From Levilactobacillus tangyuanensis (GTDB lineage Bacteria > Bacillota > Bacilli > Lactobacillales > Lactobacillaceae): DNA of 64,000 nt. The notes under the pieces were generated by a model that was not told the origin of the DNA, did no database searches, and saw only the letters and a program-made list of their open reading frames with translations. The position numbers and the translations under genes were made by a program. The stretch is from contig NZ_RHOA01000003.1 of NCBI RefSeq assembly GCF_003946545.1, positions 62,001 to 126,000 on the forward strand, read 5' to 3'. Below are positions 18,121 to 27,769 of this stretch, piece by piece (the stretch's first letter is position 1; each line of letters opens with the position of its first letter).

Positions 18121-19431
18121 ATGACTGCAAAGTGGGAAAAACAGGAAGGCAACAAAGGCGAATTAACCTTTGAAATTGCCCCTGAACAAATCAGTGAAGG
18201 TTTAGACAAAGCCTTCCAACGGACTAAAAAGAACTTATCTGTACCAGGTTTCCGTAAGGGCCGGGTACCTCGCCAAATCTTTAACCGGATGTACGGCGAA
18301 GAAGCATTGTACGAAGATGCTTTAAACATTGTTTTACCAGATGCTTATGATGCAGCTATCAAGGAAACGAACATCAAGCCAGTTGACCAACCACAAGTCG
18401 ACGTTTCTTCTATGGACAAGGGCAAGCCTTGGGTATTGAAGGCCGTTGTTACGGTTGAACCAGAAGTTAAGCTTGGTGAATACAAGGGCTTGAGCGTTAC
18501 TAAGCAAAACACCCGCGTTTACCAAAAGGACATTGACGCTGAATTAGAAAAGCAACGTCAACAACAAGCTGAATTGGTTCTTAAGGAAGACGAACCAGCA
18601 GCTAAGGGCGATACGGTTGTTATCGACTTTGAAGGTTACGTTGATGGCAAGCCATTTGAAGGCGGCCAAGCTGACAACTACTCCCTTGAATTAGGGTCTA
18701 ACTCCTTCATTCCTGGCTTTGAAGACCAATTAGTTGGTCACAAGGCTGGCGAAGACGTTGAAGTTAAGGTAACCTTCCCTAAGGATTACCAAGCCGAAGA
18801 CTTACGTGACAAGGAAGCAACCTTCAAGGTTACCCTGCACGAAGTTAAGGAAAAGCAATTACCAGAATTGGACGATGAATTTGCCAAGGACGTTGACGAA
18901 GAAGTTGACAGCTTAGACGAATTAAAGGCCAAGACTAAAGACCGTTTGAAGGAAGAAAAGGTTTCCGGTTCCCGTGAAGCCATCGAAGACGAAGCAGTTA
19001 GTGAAGCCACTGACAACGCTGAAATCGGCGAAATTCCTGCAACCATGATCGAAGCCGACATCAACCGTCAAGTCGAACAATACCTTGCTAACATGCAACA
19101 ACAAGGGATTGAACCAAAGATGTACTACCAATTGACTGGGACTACCCAAGATGATTTGCGGAAGCAATTCGCTGACGGTGCTGAAAAGCGCGTTAAGACG
19201 AACATGGTTCTGGAAGCCGTTGTTGAAGCTGAAAAGATTGAACCAACGGAAGACGAAATCAACGCAGAAATCAAGGACTTAGCTAGCCAATACGGTATGG
19301 AAGAAAGTGCTGTTCGCAGTGCCCTTTCAGACGACATGTTGAAGCATGACATCACAGTTAAGCACGCCGTTGACTTGATTGCCGATTCTGCTAAGCAAGA
19401 CAAGAAGAAAGATGCTGACGACAAGGACTAA
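18121..19431 (+). CDS. tig: trigger factor (ribosome-associated chaperone/PPIase)
   Basis: A 436-residue chaperone that meets nascent chains at the ribosome exit tunnel. The ribosome-binding loop signature FRKGRVPRQ is at about residues 44-52. The FKBP-type domain ([20 protein letters not shown], then [16 protein letters not shown]) spans about 160-245, and the helical C-terminal domain ends in an acidic Lys/Asp tail. GGAGGG precedes the ATG. It is followed by a terminator and then clpX, the usual order. Confidence 0.97.
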   Translation: MTAKWEKQEGNKGELTFEIAPEQISEGLDKAFQRTKKNLSVPGFRKGRVPRQIFNRMYGEEALYEDALNIVLPDAYDAAIKETNIKPVDQPQVDVSSMDKGKPWVLKAVVTVEPEVKLGEYKGLSVTKQNTRVYQKDIDAELEKQRQQQAELVLKEDEPAAKGDTVVIDFEGYVDGKPFEGGQADNYSLELGSNSFIPGFEDQLVGHKAGEDVEVKVTFPKDYQAEDLRDKEATFKVTLHEVKEKQLPELDDEFAKDVDEEVDSLDELKAKTKDRLKEEKVSGSREAIEDEAVSEATDNAEIGEIPATMIEADINRQVEQYLANMQQQGIEPKMYYQLTGTTQDDLRKQFADGAEKRVKTNMVLEAVVEAEKIEPTEDEINAEIKDLASQYGMEESAVRSALSDDMLKHDITVKHAVDLIADSAKQDKKKDADDKD

Positions 19432-19451
19432 TTCCAAGTTGAATGAATCTG

Positions 19452-19489
19452 AAACCGGGATGACAGTCAGTTGTCCCGGTTTTCTTTTT
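19452..19489 (+). terminator. terminator of tig
   Basis: Stem AACCGGGA/TCCCGGTT extended inward by GACA/TTGTC, followed by a T-rich tract. Confidence 0.88.
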
Positions 19490-19545
19490 GGCTAGTCTAG
19501 AGAAATAGTCAACGAGGCCAATTGATTTTCTAAAAGCGTCAGTTG

Positions 19546-19554
19546 TGGTATAGT
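19546..19554 (+). promoter_or_regulatory. candidate extended -10 promoter of clpX
   Basis: TGG-TATAGT about 100 bases before clpX. The -35 is poor (TTTTCT at 17-base spacing). A transcript from here would run through the leader hairpin at 19571. Confidence 0.45.
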
Positions 19555-19570
19555 ACACGATTGACAGGGA

Positions 19571-19628
19571 AATCGGTTAGTTTGCCGCGCTTACTGACTA
19601 GATTATAGGCAAACTAATCCGATTTTTT
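19571..19628 (+). promoter_or_regulatory. leader terminator/attenuator upstream of clpX
   Basis: A 16-base arm (19571-19586) pairs with 19608-19624 except for one bulged base, with a 21-base loop, then TTTTTT ending 13 bases before the ribosome binding site. The tig terminator is a separate hairpin 80 bases upstream, so this one looks like a conditional terminator in the clpX leader. No ligand or protein binder is identified. Confidence 0.6.
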
Positions 19629-19654
19629 AAGCCGAATGAGAAAGGGTGAGTTTA

Positions 19655-20911
19655 TTGTTCGAAAACACCGAAACTGATGGCACAGTAACCTGCTCGTTCT
19701 GTGGTAAAACACAAGATCAAGTTCAGAAGATCGTTGCTGGCCCAGGTGTTTACATCTGTAATGAATGTATTGACCTATGTAAAGAAATCGTTGATGAAGA
19801 GTTTAACCAAGACAATGCCCAGGAGACTTTGGAAGTGCCTAAGCCTGCCGACATCGTTAACACGTTAGACGACTATGTCATCGGTCAGACTGAAGCCAAG
19901 CGAACGCTTTCTGTGGCGGTTTATAACCACTACAAACGAGTTAACGAAATGGCCAAGGCCGACGCCGAAGACGGTCCCGAATTACAGAAGAGTAACATCG
20001 CTGTCATTGGGCCTACCGGTTCTGGGAAGACTTACTTGGCTCAAAGCCTTGCTAAAATCTTGAATGTGCCATTTGCGATTGCGGATGCCACGACCTTAAC
20101 CGAAGCCGGCTATGTGGGTGAAGACGTTGAAAATATCCTTTTGAAGTTGCTGCAAAACGCCGATTACGACGTTGACCGGGCTGAGAAGGGGATTATCTAT
20201 ATTGATGAAATCGATAAGATTGCCAAGAAGGCAGAAAACGTTTCGATTACGCGGGACGTTTCCGGCGAAGGGGTACAACAAGCTCTTTTGAAGATCTTGG
20301 AAGGGACAATTGCCAACGTTCCACCTCAGGGTGGACGGAAGCATCCCCAACAGGAATTTATTCAAATTGATACGACGAACATCCTGTTCATCGTTGGTGG
20401 GGCCTTTGATGGGATTGATGGTATCGTTAAACGGCGTTTGGGTGACCAAACGATTGGTTTCGGTGCCGACTCCAAGGAACAAGATGTCTTGGCATCTGGC
20501 GATAGCCTGATGCAACACATCATTCCCGAAGACCTCTTACAATTTGGTTTGATTCCAGAATTCATTGGTCGGTTACCTATCTTAACTGCCCTTGAAAAGC
20601 TCGATGAAAACGACCTGGTTCGGATCTTAACTGAACCTAAGAACGCGCTGGTTAAGCAGTACGTGAAGTTGCTGTCGTTGGATGGGGTCGACCTACAGTT
20701 CCAGCCTGATGCATTACGCGAAATGGCTAAGCTGGCGATTTCACGCAACACCGGGGCTCGTGGGTTGCGCTCGATCATCGAAGACGTTATGCGGGACATT
20801 ATGTTTGACCTGCCAAGTCGTGACGACGTGGACAAGGTCATTGTGACCGCTAAGACTGTGACGGATCATGCGGAACCAGAATTGGTTCTAAAGGACCAGA
20901 AGGCTTCATAA
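19655..20911 (+). CDS. clpX: ATP-dependent Clp protease ATP-binding subunit ClpX
   Basis: A 418-residue AAA+ unfoldase that feeds ClpP. The N-terminal zinc-binding domain has CSFCGK and CNECIDLC. Walker A is GPTGSGKTY at about residue 118, Walker B is IIYIDEIDK, and the sensor-2 region is [11 protein letters not shown] choose TTG at 19655 (MFENTETDG) because AAAGGGTGAG lies 5 bases upstream and the length fits other ClpX; a GTG at 19646 overlaps the binding site. It is preceded by a strong leader hairpin and followed by its own terminator. Confidence 0.95.
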   Translation: MFENTETDGTVTCSFCGKTQDQVQKIVAGPGVYICNECIDLCKEIVDEEFNQDNAQETLEVPKPADIVNTLDDYVIGQTEAKRTLSVAVYNHYKRVNEMAKADAEDGPELQKSNIAVIGPTGSGKTYLAQSLAKILNVPFAIADATTLTEAGYVGEDVENILLKLLQNADYDVDRAEKGIIYIDEIDKIAKKAENVSITRDVSGEGVQQALLKILEGTIANVPPQGGRKHPQQEFIQIDTTNILFIVGGAFDGIDGIVKRRLGDQTIGFGADSKEQDVLASGDSLMQHIIPEDLLQFGLIPEFIGRLPILTALEKLDENDLVRILTEPKNALVKQYVKLLSLDGVDLQFQPDALREMAKLAISRNTGARGLRSIIEDVMRDIMFDLPSRDDVDKVIVTAKTVTDHAEPELVLKDQKAS

Positions 20912-20933
20912 AAAGTTTCCTATAATCAACAAA

Positions 20934-20961
20934 AAAGATCGGCGTGAGCCGATCTTTTTTT
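20934..20961 (+). terminator. terminator of clpX
   Basis: A perfect 10-bp stem AAAGATCGGC/GCCGATCTTT, loop GTGA, long T run. Confidence 0.92.
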
Positions 20962-21079
20962 ATGGGGTGAAGGCGTGTCGCGAGTGGCTTTAGCATCTCG
21001 GGTGAAAAATGATCCCCGGATTTTTGGCTTTTCTGTGTTAGAATGATGAAAGATATTTTGGAGAGGATGACACGAACGA

Positions 21080-21676
21080 ATGGAAGTCAATCATGTTGAA
21101 TTAGTGATGAGTGCGGTTGATCCCGCCCAGTACCCAACGACGGGGTACCCAGAGATTGCCTTTGTTGGGCGGTCAAACGTTGGGAAGTCGTCCTTGACCA
21201 ACGTTTTAATCAATCGGCATTCCTATGCGCGGACATCTAGTCAGCCCGGGAAGACCCAGACGTTGAACTTTTATAACGTCGAGGATCAGCTGTATTTTGT
21301 GGACGTGCCCGGATACGGCTATGCGAAGGTGTCTAAGGCGGAACGTGAAAAGTGGGGCCAGATGATCGAAACCTATTTAACGCAACGTGAGCAGCTGCGT
21401 GGGGTCGTTTCGTTGGTCGATGCTCGTCACGCGCCAACCGAAGCAGATGTTCAAATGTATCAATGGCTGGCTTACTATGATTTGCCAACGTTGATCGTTG
21501 CCACCAAGGGTGATAAGGTCGCCCGAGGTAAGTGGAACCAAACCATGAGTCAGATCAAGAAGACCATGGATTTGCCTAATACGGACAACATCGTGGTCTT
21601 CTCAGCACCCAAGAAGATTGGGAATGACCAGGTTTGGGATTGGATTGAACAACAGGCTTTCGGGGGGCAAGAATAG
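21080..21676 (+). CDS. ysxC: ribosome biogenesis GTPase YsxC/EngB
   Basis: A 198-residue GTPase of 50S subunit assembly, usually essential. G1 is GRSNVGKSS (about residues 31-39), G3 is [10 protein letters not shown] and G4 is TKGDKV. GGAGAGGATG lies upstream of the ATG. An extended -10-like TGTTAGAAT occurs about 45 bases before the start. The stop shares a base with the GTG of the downstream MazG-like gene (TAGTG), implying coupling. Confidence 0.95.
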   Translation: MEVNHVELVMSAVDPAQYPTTGYPEIAFVGRSNVGKSSLTNVLINRHSYARTSSQPGKTQTLNFYNVEDQLYFVDVPGYGYAKVSKAEREKWGQMIETYLTQREQLRGVVSLVDARHAPTEADVQMYQWLAYYDLPTLIVATKGDKVARGKWNQTMSQIKKTMDLPNTDNIVVFSAPKKIGNDQVWDWIEQQAFGGQE

Positions 21677-21975
21677 TGGAATTTAATGATTATCAAAAGG
21701 CGGCAAACCGGACCTTATACGGCAATGAACAAGTCTTAACCAATTGTGCTTTGGGGCTGGCCGGTGAAACGGGTCAGGTCGTTGACCTCGTTAAGCGCTA
21801 CACGTTCCACGGCCAAGACTTGGACCATGAAGCGATTGTTAAGGAAATGGGCGACGTGCTCTGGTACCTGAGCCAAATTGCCCAATGGGCCGACATTGAC
21901 TTTGATGAAATTGCTCAAGACAACATCAAACGTTTGAATGCCCGTTACCCAGATGGCTATCAACCTAATCATTAA
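21676..21975 (+). CDS. MazG-like nucleoside triphosphate pyrophosphohydrolase
   Basis: A 99-residue all-alpha NTP pyrophosphohydrolase of the MazG/dUTPase-2 superfamily. The metal-binding motifs are visible: ALGLAGETGQVVDLVKR (ExxE-like) and KEMGDVLWYLSQI (ExxD). Such small proteins hydrolyse abnormal or excess (d)NTPs to monophosphates; the substrate is unknown. It starts at GTG overlapping the ysxC stop, so it is probably translated from the same mRNA. A bidirectional terminator follows. Confidence 0.86.
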   Translation: MEFNDYQKAANRTLYGNEQVLTNCALGLAGETGQVVDLVKRYTFHGQDLDHEAIVKEMGDVLWYLSQIAQWADIDFDEIAQDNIKRLNARYPDGYQPNH

Positions 21976-21976
21976 T

Positions 21977-22012
21977 AAAAAAAAGCTTGGCGCAATTGCG
22001 CCAAGTTTTTTT
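21977..22012. terminator. bidirectional terminator
   Basis: Palindromic core CTTGGCGCAATTGCGCCAAG (21986-22005) flanked by eight A on the left and seven T on the right. It ends the MazG-like gene and the opposing small gene, whose stop codon lies at its edge. Confidence 0.92.
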
Positions 22013-22196
22013 AGTCATTCTTTTTGGATGCGTGTTTTGATTTGTCATCATCGATGAGGCCCTTGGAACGTTTGTTATCCTTGTGAGCGTCATCGCGCTT
22101 GAGAAACTTGTCACGCTTAACATCGGTGGGGTCCATTTCGGCAAATTTACCAAACATGGAATCCAGGTCGTCTTGCCGTTTAACCTTTAAAGCCAA
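22011..22196 (-). CDS. small highly charged protein (61 aa), unknown function
   Basis: Start is TTG at 22196 because AAGGAGG lies 8 bases upstream on the minus strand; an ATG further upstream in the same frame has no such site. The product begins MALKVKRQDDLDSMFGKFAE and continues as a Lys/Asp-rich, probably disordered tail ending ASKKND. It may belong to the SPJ_0845-type family of tiny Lactobacillales proteins, a tentative resemblance only. It has its own near-consensus promoter and a shared terminator, which supports a real gene. No function is inferred. Confidence 0.7.
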   Translation of the reverse strand: MALKVKRQDDLDSMFGKFAEMDPTDVKRDKFLKRDDAHKDNKRSKGLIDDDKSKHASKKND

Positions 22197-22224
22197 TTCA
22201 GCCACCTCCTTGCCATTTCCAGTA

Positions 22225-22253
22225 ATCATAGCAGAATTTTTGGCATTTGTCAT
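22225..22253 (-). promoter_or_regulatory. promoter of the 61-aa protein gene
   Basis: Minus strand: ATGACA (22253-22248), 17 bases, TATGAT (22230-22225) with TGC in front of the -10. Confidence 0.68.
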
Positions 22254-22357
22254 GGATTGGTCAAGTCTCGAGGGGTGGGAGTGAATTGCTTGCACCAAAC
22301 ACGCATTCGGCCTATACTTTATAGGCTAATTAACGATTTGAACAGGAGGGATTGTCC

Positions 22358-24175
22358 GTGGCATCAGAATATTTAGAACATAAATTGGCGTTGTTACCGG
22401 GACTGCCCGGTTGTTACCTGATGAAAAACATTAACAGTCAGATTATTTATGTGGGTAAGGCCAAGAATTTAAAGAACCGGGTGCGTTCCTACTTCAAGAG
22501 TAGCCATACCGGTAAGACCGCTCAACTGGTGAGTGAAATCGTCGACTTTGAGACGATTATTACCACGACGGACAAGGAAGCCTTCTTGCTAGAAATCACG
22601 CTAATTCAGAAGCATCAACCGTATTTCAATATTAAGCTTAAGCGGGGGACCGGTTATCCCTACATCAAGATAACCAAGGAGCGCGACCCCCAAATCCTTT
22701 TAGTCAGTGATATTCGTAAGGACGGGGCCTATTATTTTGGCCCTTACCCGAATGTCTACGCCGCCGAGGAGACGATTCACTTTATCCAGAAGGTTTATCC
22801 TTTGCGCCGGTGTACCGGCTTTCAAGGCCGGCCGTGCTTGTATTATCATATGGGCCAATGCCTGGGGGCCTGTTTTAAAGAGGTTCCCGAGGAAGATTAC
22901 GAGCGGCAGATTACGAAGATTAAGTCGTTTCTAAATGGAAACGTGGGTCGTGCCGAGAAGGAACTGACGACCCGGATGGAAAAGGCCGCGGCAACGATGG
23001 AATTCGAACGGGCCGCCGATTTGCGCGATCAGATTCGTTACATCGAGGCCACCGTTGAAAAGCAAAAGATTATTTCCAACGACAGCACACCAAGAGACAT
23101 CTTCAACTTTTATCTGGATAAGGGTTGGCTGTCGATTCAGGTCTTCTTTATTCGCCAGGCGCGGCTAATGAAGCGCGAGAAGCGACTCTTCCCGATTGTT
23201 AACACGGCGGAAGAAGAAATTGCCAGCTTTATTGTGCAGTTCTACCAGCGGAAGAATACGGTGTTACCACGAGAAATTCTGGTACCGGCCAGTGTGGATG
23301 GGGATGTCATCGAAGAGTTGTTGCATGTCCCGGTGCGGACACCACAACGGGGGACCAAACGGGACCTGTTGGAGATGGCCGGGAAGAATGCCCGACTAGT
23401 CCTCGAGGAGAAGTTCCGTCTGCTGGAGCTTGATGAAAGCAAGACAACGGGAGCCATGAAGGAAATCACCGACGCCCTGGGAATTCAGCCGGGGCATAAG
23501 ATCGAAGCCTTTGACCACTCCCATATTCAAGGGGCTGACCTGGTTTCGGCAATGGTGGTGTTCGTTGATGGACAACCCAATAAGAAGTTATATCGTAAAT
23601 ATAAATTACGGACGGTGGATCATGCCGACGAAACAGCCAGTACCATCGAGGTCATACGGCGGCGCTATACGCGGCTTTTAAAGGAACATGCGGCCATGCC
23701 GGACCTCATTCTAATGGATGGGGGCGACATTCAAATGAATGCCGTCAAGGACGTCTTAGAGAACGAATTGGACCTCCATATTCCGGTTGCCGGGATGGTC
23801 AAGAATGACCACCATAAGACGGCGGATCTCCTATTTGGTGAGGACGATCACCATATTCATCTCGATCCTAAGAGCCAGGGGTTCTACCTGGTTCAACGGG
23901 TTCAAGATGAGGTCCACCGCTTTGCCATCACGTTCCACCGACAGGTCCATTCAAAGCATTCCCTAGGTTCCCGGCTCGACCGGATTTCTGGGGTTGGACC
24001 CAAGACACGCAACAAGTTATTGAAGAAGTTTGGGTCGATGAAGAAGATCGGCGATGCGAATCTGGAGGATCTTCAGGCTTTAGGAATCAGTAAGACGGTG
24101 GCGCAGACCATTCGCCTGAGCCTTCAGGCCGATCCGGCCGAGGTTAAGAGTCCTCGGACGCCAACGAACCTTTGA
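22358..24175 (+). CDS. uvrC: excinuclease ABC subunit C
   Basis: A 605-residue nucleotide-excision-repair endonuclease that makes both incisions with UvrAB. It has the N-terminal GIY-YIG domain (IIYVGKAKNLKNRVRSYF, about residues 27-45), a UVR domain around residue 205 (MEFERAADLRDQI), a central Cys cluster, the RNase H-like second nuclease domain (AFDHSHIQGADLVSAMVVF) and a C-terminal helix-hairpin-helix (ISGVGPKTRNKLLKKFGS). GTG at 22358 lies 8 bases after AGGAGG and is preferred over TTG at 22352. No SOS box was seen upstream. Confidence 0.96.
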   Translation: MASEYLEHKLALLPGLPGCYLMKNINSQIIYVGKAKNLKNRVRSYFKSSHTGKTAQLVSEIVDFETIITTTDKEAFLLEITLIQKHQPYFNIKLKRGTGYPYIKITKERDPQILLVSDIRKDGAYYFGPYPNVYAAEETIHFIQKVYPLRRCTGFQGRPCLYYHMGQCLGACFKEVPEEDYERQITKIKSFLNGNVGRAEKELTTRMEKAAATMEFERAADLRDQIRYIEATVEKQKIISNDSTPRDIFNFYLDKGWLSIQVFFIRQARLMKREKRLFPIVNTAEEEIASFIVQFYQRKNTVLPREILVPASVDGDVIEELLHVPVRTPQRGTKRDLLEMAGKNARLVLEEKFRLLELDESKTTGAMKEITDALGIQPGHKIEAFDHSHIQGADLVSAMVVFVDGQPNKKLYRKYKLRTVDHADETASTIEVIRRRYTRLLKEHAAMPDLILMDGGDIQMNAVKDVLENELDLHIPVAGMVKNDHHKTADLLFGEDDHHIHLDPKSQGFYLVQRVQDEVHRFAITFHRQVHSKHSLGSRLDRISGVGPKTRNKLLKKFGSMKKIGDANLEDLQALGISKTVAQTIRLSLQADPAEVKSPRTPTNL

Positions 24176-24200
24176 CGTGCCGGGTCTTTGCCGGTATACT
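24172..24200 (+). promoter_or_regulatory. promoter of obgE
   Basis: TTGACG (24172-24177, overlapping the uvrC stop), 17 bases, TATACT (24195-24200). Confidence 0.82.
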
Positions 24201-24262
24201 GTCAAACAGGAGTCTCAGCGCGAAGACGGGGATGACCGTCTTAGAAATCGAGGAAAATTAAT

Positions 24263-25558
24263 ATGTTTGTAGACCAAGTGAAAATTAATGTAAAGGCCGG
24301 GAATGGTGGTAACGGGATGGTTGCCTTCCGGCGTGAAAAATTCGTGCCCAACGGTGGCCCAGCCGGCGGTGACGGTGGCCGTGGTGGTGACATTGTCTTT
24401 GTCGTCGACGAAGGCCTACGGACCCTGATGGACTTCCGGTACCAACGGAAGTTCAAGGCCAAGAGCGGTGGCAACGGGGCAATTAAGTCCATGACCGGTC
24501 GTGGTGCCGATGACACGATTATCAAGGTTCCTCAAGGGACCACGGTGATGGATGATGAGAGTGGCCAGGTCATTGGTGATCTGGTGGACAATGGTGATTC
24601 TGTCATTGTAGCCCATGGTGGTCGTGGTGGCCGGGGGAATATTCATTTTGCTTCCCCAAAGAATCCCGCTCCCGAAATCGCTGAAAACGGTGAACCCGGT
24701 GAGGAAAAAGAGATTCGGCTAGAGCTAAAGGTCTTGGCCGACGTTGGGCTGGTAGGCTTCCCTTCAGTTGGGAAGTCGACGCTGTTGTCCACGGTGACGA
24801 GTGCTAAGCCTAAGATTGCCGAATATCACTTTACCACGTTGGTTCCCAACCTGGGGATGGTGCGGTTACCCGATGGTCAAGACTTTGTGATGGCCGATTT
24901 ACCTGGGCTGATCGAAGGGGCCGCCACCGGTGTTGGACTGGGCTTCCAGTTCTTACGGCACGTTGAACGGACGCGGGTTATCCTGCATCTGATCGACATG
25001 AGTGGTGTTGAGGGCCGCGATCCTTATGATGACTTTGAAAAGATCAACCATGAGTTGGCAACCTATGATCCAGATATCTTGAAGCGGCCCCAGATTGTGG
25101 TTGCCAACAAGATGGACATGCCGGATTCGGCAGACAACCTGGCGAAGTTTAAGGAAGATCTGAAGCAAGACCAATTGCTAGCAGAAGAACCAGAAATCTT
25201 TGCGATTTCGGCTTTGACGCACGATGGCCTAACGCCATTAATGCAACGGACTGCTGAAGTGTTGTCTGCAACACCTAAGTTCCCAGTCAAGCAAGAAGAA
25301 GTTTCCACGGAGGCCTCCTATGAATTTAAGGAAGCCCCAGCCTTCACGATTGATCGTGATCAGGATGGGACCTGGGTTCTTGGTGGCGAAAAGCTCGAGA
25401 AGTTGTTTAAGATGACGGACATCAATCATGATGAAAGTCTCTTACGGTTTGCTCGGCAAATGCGGGGACTCGGCGTCGATGACGGCTTGCGTAAGCAGGG
25501 CGCCAAGAACGGGGATTCCGTTCAAATTGATGACTTTGTCTTTGAATATTTAGCCTAA
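24263..25558 (+). CDS. obgE: GTPase Obg/CgtA
   Basis: A 431-residue ribosome-assembly GTPase. The glycine-rich Obg fold occupies residues 1-158 ([14 protein letters not shown]). The G domain has [12 protein letters not shown] (about 165-176), DLPGLIEGA and NKMD, and the C-terminal OCT domain begins around residue 350 ([20 protein letters not shown]). The start is ATG with GAGGAAAA upstream. Its own promoter overlaps the end of uvrC, and a bidirectional terminator follows. Confidence 0.97.
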   Translation: MFVDQVKINVKAGNGGNGMVAFRREKFVPNGGPAGGDGGRGGDIVFVVDEGLRTLMDFRYQRKFKAKSGGNGAIKSMTGRGADDTIIKVPQGTTVMDDESGQVIGDLVDNGDSVIVAHGGRGGRGNIHFASPKNPAPEIAENGEPGEEKEIRLELKVLADVGLVGFPSVGKSTLLSTVTSAKPKIAEYHFTTLVPNLGMVRLPDGQDFVMADLPGLIEGAATGVGLGFQFLRHVERTRVILHLIDMSGVEGRDPYDDFEKINHELATYDPDILKRPQIVVANKMDMPDSADNLAKFKEDLKQDQLLAEEPEIFAISALTHDGLTPLMQRTAEVLSATPKFPVKQEEVSTEASYEFKEAPAFTIDRDQDGTWVLGGEKLEKLFKMTDINHDESLLRFARQMRGLGVDDGLRKQGAKNGDSVQIDDFVFEYLA

Positions 25559-25560
25559 CT

Positions 25561-25596
25561 AAAAAAAACGACGATGACCGCGGTCATCGTCGTTTT
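25561..25596. terminator. bidirectional terminator between obgE and the lipoprotein gene
   Basis: A 13-bp perfect palindrome ACGACGATGACCG/CGGTCATCGTCGT (25568-25593) flanked by eight A and four T. It works best on the minus strand. Confidence 0.9.
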
Positions 25597-25600
25597 GTGT

Positions 25601-26353
25601 TTAAAGCGTTAATTTTAACCAGCCAGTGGGATTAACCACTTGTTGATGCTTGCTGTCGAAGGCCGCAGCAAAGGCAATCTTGATCGTCTTAAAGTTGGGC
25701 TTCGTCTTCTCATTGGCCAACCCGGTGGCGAAGGTGTTTAGCTTGCCATTAGCTGGGATGGTCTTGCCGGCGCTGGCATCACTAAGTTGGCCGGCGGCGT
25801 TCAAGTCATGGTCGGCGCTTAACCGGATGGTCTTGATACCATCGGTGGTCAACGCCTGATTTCCGCTATTAGAAATGGTAAACTTAACCTGAATCGTGTA
25901 ATAGGGGCTCTTGATCGAGGATAAATTGAGGGCCGAAGCGGCCATTCGCTTGGCAGCGGCCGTTTCGGCGGTGTTCTTGATTAACCGAACGGTTGTTACC
26001 TTGTAGGTGAGTTTGCCACTCTTGATGGTGGTCTTAGGGTGACTGACGCTGGCTAATTGTAGCCGGGTGCCGACCTTGTCAAAGGTATACTGGCCCGTCT
26101 TCTTGAGGTTACCGGACTTAACGTACTCGGCACTCTTGGTGGCCGAAGTTTTTGGCTTATAGGTCTGGGCTTCCTTCTTGGAAGATGACCCGGTGACGGC
26201 TGCGTCCGGTTCCGGTGCCTTATAGCTACTACTGGTTTTGCTGGAACTATTCTTGAAGCTGGCGGTGCTCTTAGCGGCATTGTCTCCGCAGGCCGTTAAA
26301 CCCAGAGTCAAGAGACTAATTCCCGCGAGAACCATTACTTTTGAAAAACGCAT
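25601..26353 (-). CDS. lipoprotein with C-terminal beta-rich domain, unknown function
   Basis: 250 residues. Signal peptide with lipobox LTAC (Cys22), so a lipid-anchored extracellular protein. A Ser/Lys-rich linker (about residues 30-75) is followed by a beta-rich domain resembling the DUF4352/telokin-like immunoglobulin fold (YTIQVKFTISNSGNQALTTD). That resemblance is by pattern only. AAAGGAG precedes the ATG. It lies 15 bases downstream of the 91-residue gene on the same strand, so the two are probably one operon. Ligand and role are unknown. Confidence 0.8.
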   Translation of the reverse strand: MRFSKVMVLAGISLLTLGLTACGDNAAKSTASFKNSSSKTSSSYKAPEPDAAVTGSSSKKEAQTYKPKTSATKSAEYVKSGNLKKTGQYTFDKVGTRLQLASVSHPKTTIKSGKLTYKVTTVRLIKNTAETAAAKRMAASALNLSSIKSPYYTIQVKFTISNSGNQALTTDGIKTIRLSADHDLNAAGQLSDASAGKTIPANGKLNTFATGLANEKTKPNFKTIKIAFAAAFDSKHQQVVNPTGWLKLTL

Positions 26354-26368
26354 GAAAATAAACTCCTT

Positions 26369-26644
26369 TCAGCCAAACAAAATTTGATGGGGGACCAAAC
26401 GATAGCCATAGAGGCGTTGCGGTGGGCTTCCAGCGATGAAGAGGTTAGCGTGACCGCTTACTTGTTGCACGCGGGCCCGAAACTGGTCGAGCGTTAACGG
26501 TGTCTGACCGTCAGTCGAGAGCTGGAGCTGACCGGGTTGTACCTGAAGATCCGTAATCGGCAATTGCTGACCGGCATGCTCCCAGAATAGTTTTAGACTG
26601 GGATGCAGGTCAATGGTTGAGAGATTGAAGTCGGTTAGTTGCAT
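26369..26644 (-). CDS. hypothetical protein (91 aa)
   Basis: A small soluble protein I do not recognise. It starts MQLTDFNLSTIDLHPSLKLF and ends YGYRLVPHQILFG; it has no signal peptide, Cys or membrane segment. GGGGGAG precedes the ATG, and a TATACT -10-like box lies upstream on the minus strand (26687-26682). It is first in a likely two-gene operon with the lipoprotein gene and divergent from rnz. Codon use resembles its neighbours, which supports it being a real gene. Confidence 0.65.
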   Translation of the reverse strand: MQLTDFNLSTIDLHPSLKLFWEHAGQQLPITDLQVQPGQLQLSTDGQTPLTLDQFRARVQQVSGHANLFIAGSPPQRLYGYRLVPHQILFG

Positions 26645-26747
26645 AGTGGGACTCCCCCGAATTGAACTTGTTTCTAGGTCAAGTATACCTAATTTTTTCG
26701 TGGAACCCTAATGATATTTTGACCAAAACGATCAAACGGGGGAAAAG

Positions 26748-26776
26748 TTGCGCTTTACGCAGAAATCCCCTAAAAT
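26748..26776 (+). promoter_or_regulatory. candidate promoter of rnz
   Basis: TTGCGC (26748-26753), 17 bases, TAAAAT (26771-26776). Confidence 0.6.
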
Positions 26777-26815
26777 AGTGAACGGACTTTAATTATAGAA
26801 TAGGATCGAAAAAAT

Positions 26816-27769
26816 ATGGAAATTGAATTTTTAGGGACGGGCGCTGGCTCTCCCGGAAAGTTTCGCAATGTGACCAGTACGGCGTTGCGTTTGCTTGACG
26901 AACGTAACTCGGTTTGGTTGTTCGACGTTGGTGAAGCAACGCAGCATCAAATCTTACGAACCACATTAAAACCACGAAAGATTGATAAAATTTTTATTAC
27001 CCACTTACATGGTGACCATATTTTTGGGTTGCCCGGTTTGTTAAGTAGTCGTTCGTTTCAGGGCGGCAATGAACCACTGACGATATACGGACCAAAGGGA
27101 ATCCGCAACTTTGTGGAGGTCAGCCTACGGGTGTCCGAGACAAAGCTTTCCTATAAGATTCATTATCAAGAGTTGAGTACTGACGGCATGATTTTCGAAG
27201 ACCAAAAATTCCGGGTCTACGCGCAACACTTAGATCATCGGATTGAATGTTTTGGATACCGCATTGTTGAGAAGGACCATCCGGGTGAGTTGCAGGTTGA
27301 CCAGTTACGGGCCGACCAAGTTCCCTCTGGCCCCATCTATGGCGATTTGAAGGCTGGGAAGACGGTAACGTTACCGGATGGCCGGCAAATCAATGGCCAG
27401 GATTACTTAGGGCCTGCTCAACCAGGGCGGATTGTCGCCATTCTTGGTGATACCCGACAGACACCGAATGCCGAACGACTGGTGAAGGATGCCGATGTCT
27501 TGGTTCACGAGAGTACCTTTGCCAAGGGTGAAAGTAAGCTGGCGCATTCCTACTACCATTCTACCAACATTCAGGCGGCGGAATTGGCCAAGCGGATGCA
27601 CGTGAAGATGTTGTTGCTGAACCACATCTCGGCCCGTTATACCGGGAAGATGGCGGTTGAGCTCCAGCAGCAAGCCCGTGATGTCTTTAAGAATACGCGG
27701 GTTGTGAAGGACTTTGATGAGGTTACCGTGCCATTTCAGAAGTCACCAGCCCAGGAGGCTAAATCATGA
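26816..27769 (+). CDS. rnz: ribonuclease Z (tRNA 3' endonuclease)
   Basis: A 317-residue zinc phosphodiesterase that trims tRNA 3' ends lacking CCA. The metallo-beta-lactamase motif [16 protein letters not shown] is at residues 61-76. The exosite-bearing arm lies in the middle, and GDTR, ESTF and LNHISARY complete the metal site. Start [15 protein letters not shown]. The tRNA-Ser gene in this window has no encoded CCA, so it is a likely substrate. The end overlaps the lapA-like gene by four bases. Confidence 0.96.
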   Translation: MEIEFLGTGAGSPGKFRNVTSTALRLLDERNSVWLFDVGEATQHQILRTTLKPRKIDKIFITHLHGDHIFGLPGLLSSRSFQGGNEPLTIYGPKGIRNFVEVSLRVSETKLSYKIHYQELSTDGMIFEDQKFRVYAQHLDHRIECFGYRIVEKDHPGELQVDQLRADQVPSGPIYGDLKAGKTVTLPDGRQINGQDYLGPAQPGRIVAILGDTRQTPNAERLVKDADVLVHESTFAKGESKLAHSYYHSTNIQAAELAKRMHVKMLLLNHISARYTGKMAVELQQQARDVFKNTRVVKDFDEVTVPFQKSPAQEAKS

